Shown: positions 47,701-51,087 of the stretch, piece after piece
Numbering within the stretch: position 1 is the first letter of the stretch
Layout: each line of letters opens with the position of its first letter
Assembly (NCBI GenBank): GCA_040757335.1
Contig: JBFLXB010000004.1
Location: 100,633-151,719 of the forward strand
From: Nitrospirota bacterium
GTDB lineage: Bacteria > Nitrospirota > Nitrospiria > 2-01-FULL-66-17
Direction of reading: 5' to 3'
DNA length: 51,087 nucleotides
The notes under the pieces: generated by a model
Database searches by the model: none
Seen by the model: the letters and a program-made list of their open reading frames with translations, nothing else
What the model was told of the DNA's origin: nothing
Made by a program: the position numbers and the translations under genes

Positions 47701-47961
47701 CGACTCACACTGATAGGTAGCTACCGCGGACCGCTCGAATTCTCAGCCACGTTTCCAAGCCCGAACTATGGGAGCCTCTTTACGACTCGATTGGGGCCTG
47801 GCCAGCATACAGCGGAGATGAGCAGTCACCTGTTCCCAGTTCCTCCCCCGGGTATCTATGGTGAACGAGGCGGCTATATCGATGTCAACCACGGGGGTGC
47901 GATTAGTCGGATCGGCGGGTATAATCCTGATCCCAAGATGGGTGTGTTACCCGCACAATGA
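41746..47961 (+). CDS. Giant SpvB/FG-GAP/RHS-repeat secreted protein, putatively phase-variable
   Basis: A 2,071-codon frame. A signal-peptide-like core (FLPSFLPSFLLSLLAIFF, cleavage near ARA-EG) leads into an SpvB-like domain (about residues 38-320; GRHGLAPNLALAYNSSGGNG). Seven or so FG-GAP/VCBS repeats follow (about 330-650) with calcium-loop motifs DYNGDGRTDMA. Then come a TcdB-middle-like region, many YD/RHS repeats (about 840-1700) and the RHS core GRFLRPDP, ending NATDPSGY (about 1745). The last 326 residues are a Ser/Gly linker and an unrecognised tip that may be a toxin or adhesive domain. The frame has only TTG 41746 as a conventional start, with no ribosome binding site; the good SD/ATG at 41735 is out of frame because of the (CTTC)8 tract. 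Such proteins form cocoon-like shells delivering C-terminal effectors. Confidence 0.85.
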   Translation: MGSRWWRSVVFLPSFLPSFLLSLLAIFFSPPDLARAEGVIPIEGKGSVAGNSGAFSYAIPIAVSPGRHGLAPNLALAYNSSGGNGMLGVGWDLPIGYVMRSTRHGVDYTCNAGANCFVFMLGEASSELVERDDWCNGCYGAKVEGAFIKFEFSGGYWESTDKAGTKYRFGYTAASRQDGTPGVFKWALDRVEDTNGNYMTYTYVKDQGQLYPDRIDYTGHTSGLATTNFVKFYYDTTRLDAPTMYDTNFAVVTAWRLKTIDVWGGGSRVRAYKLLYDVGDSTRRSVLTGVQPYGKDATLDASGTVTGGTGLPQWYLYQPEVAWGFTENAVWAGPSSEVQDTALGDYNGDGRTDMAAYTSGVNWNVCVSTGSGFACSVWAGIDGLQGDYRQLGDFNGDGKTDMAAPVSGSNWNVCLSTGGAFACSVWAGTGSPGWYNPIVVGDFNGDGKTDMARYGGSASWTVCLSTGSGFACDYWRAVSHYSSSQNEVRDLNGDGKTDLVEQRSAGDFIVCLSTGSGFTCVQNSQWDPAGGGGDAWGDFNGDGKTDTAKDLGYGGWWNVCLSTGSSFACSGWVAVDGASPSNTVWGDYNGDGKTDMATYASGYWNVCHSTGSDFLCASRWGSGDVTGIATGDFDGDGKTDKADYAGGGAWNIARPSSLAPDLLQGIALDFRGSTSIPYYPPSPQSTITYAPSTRYANTHLPFPVQIVSAISTSDGNGNTSVTTYTYAGGFHHLGDRDFRGFNYVKAMGPLGPSNEQTITETWFHQGNDVAVDVNNPNVADGYMSGRPYRVRVSDASGTVHSETTTSYVADSSAPYFNPPAQVLTATALCSGSPCGKRSQTDYVSYDAYGNLTEERHSGDIGTTSDDLTVARTFYPDDLPADPWIMGLPATETVYKGLGTGGTKMAETRFYYDNRALTANPVKGNLTKLERWLNPGSTYLATTMVYDSYGNLTTTTDAKGSVTSQCYDASATFVQRVTNPLSQQTKTDYYGVSWNAGCGGAPTAFTGSGSYGQVKTVTDPNNVQVKTEYDALGRVTKVTQPDGSWASTAYVGFGDGMYVQHVRTDTSAGLSTWTYFDALGRTIRQRSSGPDSNIIVTDIQYDSRGAVRQTSLPYFETIESASGRWTTTSYDALGRVVRRDFPDGTRTLACYSDWVAVSIDANNHHRREALDASGRVIEVNEYAGTFSTCDTSLGTPYATTTYEYDVVGNLVKVTDAKNNRTTMRYDSLGRKIGMADPDMGSCGDLTTLAPAASYPWYASPCWTYKYDNNGNLESQRDAKNQTIWFQYDNINRLRQKDYNTPKSLGSGDVRYTYDTVPSGFTSPPTYYQVGRLSQVVDSSGTARFGYDSLGRTLRADKIVGATTYTTKTTYDALGRVATLTYPDNSTVSYEYNGPLLKRVYEGATNYAQFFGYSALGQPGSVTYGNGVATAYTYANTGNTTPGCTTNTFLLCTLVTGAAQNLTYGYDPGGNVTNMTDTAPGSVIGTQSFTYDALNRLATATGPYGTGGAQATLTYAYNEIGNIICNPQISTCSAGSPNYTYPASGPSSVRPHAVTQAGAMVYGYDANGNMTSGPSKTLVYDHENRPTTITVSGVTTTFVYDGDGGRVKKTVGGVTTTYIGQLYECTTSCSKYIFAGSQRLALKPNGTTGTIYYYHTDHLGSSSVVTDQTGAVVERLGYHPYGQVRTNTGSVDVNHKFTGQRLDDSTGLYFYNARYYDPVLGRFLRPDPLTYDHYMYVGNNPINATDPSGYQTICRSVNGEMYCNGTYVPPSTSSGGGSGSGSTSTGGSQPSGGGTGSSSGSTGGGGSSSGSTGGGSAGLGLPDPSLTNPPSWAYAFPPGVNPGPMGPVNTPGLSITQHQVVIIGTDVTGGSGGVAGSGSSTVQVSGYEAFQSYYDPGLYAMLVALDPGGFWSIPKTTNTTFVLSPGDPVQWPSDPFEAERAARIEAMSNALYERNRVANTDFGGSCVTGTGCTLMGLIAFAGDLGLYRLTLIGSYRGPLEFSATFPSPNYGSLFTTRLGPGQHTAEMSSHLFPVPPPGIYGERGGYIDVNHGGAISRIGGYNPDPKMGVLPAQ
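41775..41806 (+). repeat. (CTTC)8 tetranucleotide tract inside the signal-peptide coding region
   Basis: Eight perfect CTTC units (32 bp), encoding a repeating Ser-Phe-Leu-Pro pattern that makes up much of the signal-peptide hydrophobic core. Tetranucleotide tracts of this kind are classic sites of slipped-strand mispairing that switch genes on and off. Confidence 0.95.
42770..43690 (+). repeat. Tandem FG-GAP/VCBS coding repeats
   Basis: About seven degenerate tandem units within the RHS gene. Each encodes a D-x-N-G-D-G-K-T-D calcium-loop motif followed by WNVCLSTGSGFAC-like strands and a tryptophan. DNA similarity between units (for example GGCGACGG and TCCACGGGGAG) could allow recombination within the gene. 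They are expected to form a beta-propeller. Confidence 0.75.
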
Positions 47962-49382
47962 TGGTTTGTCGAGACTCGATGCCGATGTCTTCCTTCGTAT
48001 GGGGGGGCGTTTTAGCTGGCCTCTTCACGCTGGGTTATTCCAAGGCTGACCAGAATGAGTTGGATGTGCCCAAGCTCTTGAAACGGGTGCAGCACATTGC
48101 GGAGAACATGCCGGTCGAATACTGGGGGAAGAGCGATATCATGAGTAGAGTTGGCTCTCTCCACCTGAGGGCGGGAGAGAAGGCTGCCGGAGACGCAGCT
48201 TTCGAACAGGCGATCGCGGTTATCCTCGCTGCAGACGACCTGGGGTGGTATGTCGACTTGAGCCTGGACCAGGATTCGCCGCTAAGAGTTCCCCGCAAGG
48301 TCGTTTCTCTGATCGAGATAGCGCGGCTACGATCTGAACTAGGTGATTCAACGGGTGCGGCGGCTACTTTAGAGAAGGCAGTGGAGCAAGTTGGGGAATT
48401 ACAAGACGTGATCGAAAAAGTGGGAAGCCTCCAAGAGGTAGCCGTTGCTCAAGTCTACATGGGTGATAGCCAGGCGGCTCAGTCTACAGTGGACAGGTTG
48501 TTTCATTCTATCGGGACAATGCCGCCCGATCGTGCCGCGTTCTACCAGGCACAGGCGTTGTTCGCCGTCGCGAAGAGTCAGGCTCAGCAGAAAAACTTGG
48601 TCTCAGCCAGGAAAAGCATTCAGCGAGCGCTTGAGATTGTGCGAAGAATCGACGAAGGGCGGCTTCGGTATGTACTGTTGACCGAATCCGCAAAAGCCTT
48701 GGCGATGCTTGGTGATCAGAAGACGTTTGAGGAAGTGCTCGAAACGGCACTTGAAACTCGCGACGCTGCTGACAGCACCTACGAGAGCAAGAAAGCCAGA
48801 GAAGTCCACATCCTGAGCGAGCTGTCAGAAGTGTATGGGGATGTCGCAAACCAAGATATGGCTGAGCAAATACGTAGACGAATCCTGTTGGTACTGGGTC
48901 AGATCGAAGACGAAGAGTTCTCTCCCGGCCTGCTGCGTGACATTTCTATAGCCCTAGCACGGGTGGGGAAATTGAACGCGGCTGTTCAGGTGGCGGTTGC
49001 AATTGAGGATGAGATGTACCAAACACCAACGCTGCCGTACATCATAGAAGCTCAGCTTCGATCTGGAGACTTGAGATGCGCGCTCCGGTGGGCGGCTACC
49101 CTAGGGGAACGGGATCCGACCCGTCGAGACGAACTCATAGGGAGGATCGCTGCAGCTCAAGCGAAGACAGGTGACATCGAGAGCGCCCGGCGGACCCTGG
49201 AGGCCGTTTCGAACCAGAATACACTATTTCGGCTAGCCCCGTTACGAGCTATTGCCGCTGCGCGAGTAAGGGCTGGCGAAGGCAAAGAAGCGCTGTCATG
49301 GGCAAATAGTTTCGGTTCCAAAGTCGAAGAGGCTCATGTCCTACTCGGTCTGGCCGAGGGGCTGCTATACAGCCGCGCATAA
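47958..49382 (+). CDS. Secreted TPR-like protein, possible partner or immunity factor of the RHS tip
   Basis: 474 residues beginning MMVCRDSMPMSSFVWGGVLAGLFTLGYSKA-DQNE, a probable signal peptide (the second or third Met may be the true start). The rest is all-helical with TPR-like repeats (AGEKAAGDAAFEQAIAVI, GDSTGAAATLEKAVEQVG, NLVSARKSIQRALEIVRRID, GDLRCALRWAATLGERD). Base composition is lower in GC than the RHS body, like the RHS C-terminal tip. Its start overlaps the RHS stop by 4 bp (ATGA), so the two are coupled. Tip exchange in RHS systems usually brings a cognate gene next to the core; this may be that gene, but a structural or carrier role is equally possible. Confidence 0.65.
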   Translation: MMVCRDSMPMSSFVWGGVLAGLFTLGYSKADQNELDVPKLLKRVQHIAENMPVEYWGKSDIMSRVGSLHLRAGEKAAGDAAFEQAIAVILAADDLGWYVDLSLDQDSPLRVPRKVVSLIEIARLRSELGDSTGAAATLEKAVEQVGELQDVIEKVGSLQEVAVAQVYMGDSQAAQSTVDRLFHSIGTMPPDRAAFYQAQALFAVAKSQAQQKNLVSARKSIQRALEIVRRIDEGRLRYVLLTESAKALAMLGDQKTFEEVLETALETRDAADSTYESKKAREVHILSELSEVYGDVANQDMAEQIRRRILLVLGQIEDEEFSPGLLRDISIALARVGKLNAAVQVAVAIEDEMYQTPTLPYIIEAQLRSGDLRCALRWAATLGERDPTRRDELIGRIAAAQAKTGDIESARRTLEAVSNQNTLFRLAPLRAIAAARVRAGEGKEALSWANSFGSKVEEAHVLLGLAEGLLYSRA

Positions 49383-49504
49383 ATAACAGGACATACTGGT
49401 CAACAAAATGGGGCGAGGGATGGCCGGATGAGGTCGGGATGGCGATCGATCTCGCTGAATACCCGCGTGAGGGTCGAGACGATGCGTCTAACAAAGGAGG
49501 AGAG

Positions 49505-49576
49505 GGGGTCAGGTCTATTGAATTGATTTTTACGGCGGCGTTCTGTTACGCTGCCGCCCTCAGTGGAGGGTGTGGG
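49505..49576 (+). repeat. REP-like element, copy 1, ahead of RAYT 1
   Basis: Begins GGGGTCAGGTCTATTGAATT, then a hairpin built on GGCGGC/GCCGCC (49533-49559), then GTGGAGGGTGTGGG to the RAYT ATG. The same head recurs at 50065, 50217, 50416 and 50727. The 120 bp between the TPR gene and this element show no gene. Confidence 0.85.
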
Positions 49577-50086
49577 ATGGCGCGACCGCTGCGGGTGCAA
49601 TATCCGGGGGCGCTCTATCACGTCACGGCCCGGGGGAACGAACGCAAGGCCATCTTCCGCACCGACGCGGACCGGGAGCAGTTCCTCGCCGTGCTGGCGC
49701 AGGCCGTGGCGCGCTATCGACTGCGGCTGCACGCCTACGTCCTCATGGACAACCACTACCACCTGCTGCTGGAGACGGAAGAAGCCAACTTGTCCCTGGC
49801 GCTGCGGCATCTCAACGGCGTGTACACCGGCTACTTTAACCGGGCATACGATCGCGTCGGCCATCTCTTCCAGGGCCGGTTCAAGGCCATTGTCGTCGAC
49901 AAGACGAGCTATTTGCTGGAACTGTCGCGGTATATCCATCTGAACCCGGTCCGCATCAGACAGCCGCTGGCCCTCGCACGCTATCCCTGGAGCAGCTATT
50001 GGGCCTATATCGGGCGGCGGGCGGCGCCAGCCTGGCTCGCGCGTGAGGCCGTGTTCAAAGAGCAGGGGTCAGGTCTATTGAATTGA
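49577..50086 (+). CDS. REP-associated tyrosine transposase (Y1, IS200-like), C-terminally altered
   Basis: 169 residues of the RAYT/TnpA_REP family, which bind and mobilise REP hairpins as single strands. HUH motif: DNHYHLLLE (His60, His62). Catalytic tyrosine: Tyr119 in SRYIHLNPVR. The N-terminus MARPLRVQYPGALYHVTARGN is typical. The protein ends EQGSGLLN because REP copy 2 interrupts the frame and supplies the stop; family members are usually longer, so the C-terminal part is missing or replaced. The catalytic core is intact. ATG 49577 is chosen because it is conserved in the other copies. Confidence 0.9.
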   Translation: MARPLRVQYPGALYHVTARGNERKAIFRTDADREQFLAVLAQAVARYRLRLHAYVLMDNHYHLLLETEEANLSLALRHLNGVYTGYFNRAYDRVGHLFQGRFKAIVVDKTSYLLELSRYIHLNPVRIRQPLALARYPWSSYWAYIGRRAAPAWLAREAVFKEQGSGLLN

Positions 50087-50201
50087 CTTTTGTGACGGCG
50101 TTCTGTTACGCTGCCGCCCTCAGTGGAGGGTGTGGGATGGCGCGACCGCTGCGGGTGCAATATCCGGGCGCCCTGTATCACGTCACGGCCCGGGGGAACG
50201 A
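50065..50201 (+). repeat. REP-like element, copy 2, with RAYT remnant
   Basis: Same head as copy 1. Homology to copy 1 continues through the hairpin and the first 65 bp of the RAYT gene, then breaks off near 50201, after which the sequence leads into copy 3. Confidence 0.85.
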
Positions 50202-50238
50202 GAAGAAACAGGAGAGGGGGTCAGGTCTATTGAATTGA
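50137..50238 (+). pseudogene. Truncated RAYT transposase remnant
   Basis: The first 22 codons of the RAYT gene (MARPLRVQYPGALYHVTARG then NE), fused to KKQER and ended by the REP copy 3 head, which again encodes GSGLLN-stop. All catalytic residues are missing. Confidence 0.85.
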
Positions 50239-50415
50239 TCTTTACGGCGGCGTTCTGCTACGCTGCCGCCCTGTGTGGAGGGTGTGAAAGGGAAAAAGGG
50301 ACAGAGGGGCTGTTGAAAAGTCTGTGGCATCTCATCCCGAAATAGGCTATAAGAGTGAGCGTTGCCCCCCCGTCGAACGTGACGACCGTGACCGGCTCGC
50401 CGAGAAACAGGAGAG
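50217..50415 (+). repeat. REP-like element, copy 3 (first of a ~199-bp tandem pair)
   Basis: Head and hairpin as in the other copies, but GTGTGGAGGGTGTGAAAGGG follows instead of the RAYT start. A fragment of a PIN-toxin gene comes next (minus strand, 50347-50404) with a seven-C run. The unit is repeated almost exactly as copy 4. Confidence 0.85.
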
Positions 50416-50599
50416 GGGGTCAGGTCTATTGAATTGATCTTTACGGCGGCGTTCTGCTACGCTGCCGCCCTGTGTGGAGGGTGTGAAAGGGAAAAAGGGA
50501 CAGAGGGGCTGCTGAAAAAGTCTCTGGCATCTCATCCCGAAATAGGCTATAAGAGTGAGCGTTGCCCCCCGTCGAACGTGACGACCGTGACCGGCTCGC
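50416..50599 (+). repeat. REP-like element, copy 4 (second of the tandem pair)
   Basis: Near-identical to copy 3. Differences include one fewer C in the C run and small changes around 50510-50530. Here the PIN-gene fragment continues further, to about 50681. Confidence 0.85.
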
Positions 50600-50681
50600 C
50601 GAGGGTGTCTTGCCAGAAGATCGCCGAGGCCAAGGGCACGGCGTCATATCCTCGCAAGGCCTGGGTCCACGCGAGGGCGTC
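50547..50681 (-). pseudogene. C-terminal remnant of a PIN-domain (VapC-type) toxin gene
   Basis: Read on the minus strand, 44 codons plus a stop encode a typical PIN-domain ending: ALRGYDAVPLASAIFWQ then LGEPVTVVTFDGGQRSLL. The YDAV-LASA helix and VVTFD strand carry late acidic residues of the PIN active site. The upstream part is lost: the sequence breaks into the 22-bp-spaced repeats at 50682-50718. A shorter copy of the same end lies at 50347-50404. Non-functional. Confidence 0.75.
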
Positions 50682-50718
50682 CGGAACACAGAGAAGGGGT
50701 CACGGAACACAGAGAAGG
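50682..50718 (+). repeat. Short direct repeat GGAACACAGAGAAGG
   Basis: Two copies of this 15-bp word, at 50682-50696 and 50704-50718 (period 22 bp), between the PIN remnant and REP copy 5. Possibly a recombination scar. Confidence 0.7.
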
Positions 50719-50726
50719 CAAGAGAA

Positions 50727-50798
50727 GGGGTCAGGTCTATTGAATTGACTTTTGTGACGGCGTTCTGGTACGCTGCCGCCCTCAGTGGAGGGTGTGGG
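50727..50798 (+). repeat. REP-like element, copy 5, ahead of RAYT 2
   Basis: Same head, hairpin variant and spacer as copies 1 and 2, ending at the RAYT ATG 50799. Confidence 0.85.
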
Positions 50799-51087
50799 AT
50801 GGCGCGACCGCTGCGGGTGCAATATCCGGGGGCGCTCTATCACGTCACGGCCCGGGGGAACGAACGCAAGGCCATCTTTCGGACCGACGCGGACCGGGAG
50901 CAGTTCCTCGCCGTGCTGGCGCAGGCCGTGGCGCGCTATCGACTGCGGCTGCACGCCTATGTCCTCATGGACAACCACTACCACCTGCTGCTGGAGACGG
51001 AAGAAGCCAACTTGTCCCTGGCGCTGCGGCATCTCAACGGCGTGTACACCGGCTACTTTAACCGGGCATACGATCGCGTCGGCCATC
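50799..51087 (+). CDS. REP-associated tyrosine transposase, second copy (3' end beyond window)
   Basis: The first 96 codons are visible and their protein is identical to RAYT 1 (49577) over this stretch, including the HUH motif HYH. The few DNA differences (for example CTTTCGGACC for CTTCCGCACC, and TATGTC for TACGTC) are synonymous. The tyrosine region lies beyond the window edge, so it cannot be said whether this copy is intact. Confidence 0.88.
   Translation, partial: MARPLRVQYPGALYHVTARGNERKAIFRTDADREQFLAVLAQAVARYRLRLHAYVLMDNHYHLLLETEEANLSLALRHLNGVYTGYFNRAYDRVGH

Noticed and set aside
49505-50800. CRISPR array
   Set aside because: Repeats are long, unevenly spaced (about 150-560 bp), carry genes and fit REP/RAYT elements; no cas genes.

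Overview
The window is GC-rich, densely packed bacterial chromosome, apparently without rRNA, tRNA or CRISPR. It encodes a complete Pup-proteasome system (Mpa ATPase, Dop, Pup, PrcB, PrcA, PafA) in a cell that also has Gram-negative envelope features (MreBCD/PBP2/RodA, a PBP1B-type synthase with a UB2H-like segment, a SurA/PpiD-like anchored protein). Outside Actinobacteria, Pup-proteasome loci are known from Nitrospirae (Leptospirillum, Nitrospira), so a Nitrospirota-like organism is my best inference; no 16S rRNA is present to prove it.

Layout. 1-5.8 kb: the 3' part of a very large TIG/propeller/FnIII secreted protein plus a small secreted FnIII partner. 5.9-7.7 kb: thiS-thiG-thiE behind a sigma70-like promoter. 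7.7-14.1 kb: the proteasome operon, with overlapping or nearly abutting genes, followed by an M23 peptidase. 15.1-17.0 kb: a small unknown protein, a PpiD-like protein on the minus strand and an RDD membrane protein. 17.0-22.4 kb: the rod-shape operon mreB-mreC-mreD-mrdA-rodA. 22.5-27.5 kb: rng, dprA and topA; topA appears to start at ATT. 27.7-31.0 kb: an ATP-grasp-like protein, a lysine 2,3-aminomutase and dcd. 31.1-35.7 kb: cspA, hemW (minus), a PBP1B-type synthase with a strongly structured leader, and a TPR protein. 35.7-38.1 kb (minus): a Fis-type regulator and pdxS-pdxT. 38.3-41.5 kb: a GH57 glycosidase and a GalT-like nucleotidyltransferase.

41.6-51.1 kb is an accessory region. It holds a giant SpvB/FG-GAP/RHS protein whose signal peptide is encoded by a (CTTC)8 tract. 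The only well-placed Shine-Dalgarno/ATG is out of frame with the 2,071-codon ORF at eight units and would be in frame at nine or six, which points to a phase-variable secreted RHS protein. Its C-terminal tip changes in base composition right after the RHS core and overlaps a secreted TPR-like gene by 4 bp. The window ends in a cluster of REP-like repeats and RAYT (IS200-like) transposase copies, two of them ending in repeat-encoded GSGLLN stop tails, with a decayed PIN-domain toxin gene trapped inside.

How the genes work together: most of the window is housekeeping (cofactor synthesis, wall synthesis, DNA/RNA enzymes) with tightly coupled operons. The points most worth pursuing are the switchable RHS locus, the ATT start of topA, the Pup-proteasome set with a Pup ending in GGE, the unusual ThiS tail, the ATP-grasp/lysine-aminomutase pair and the REP/RAYT array.
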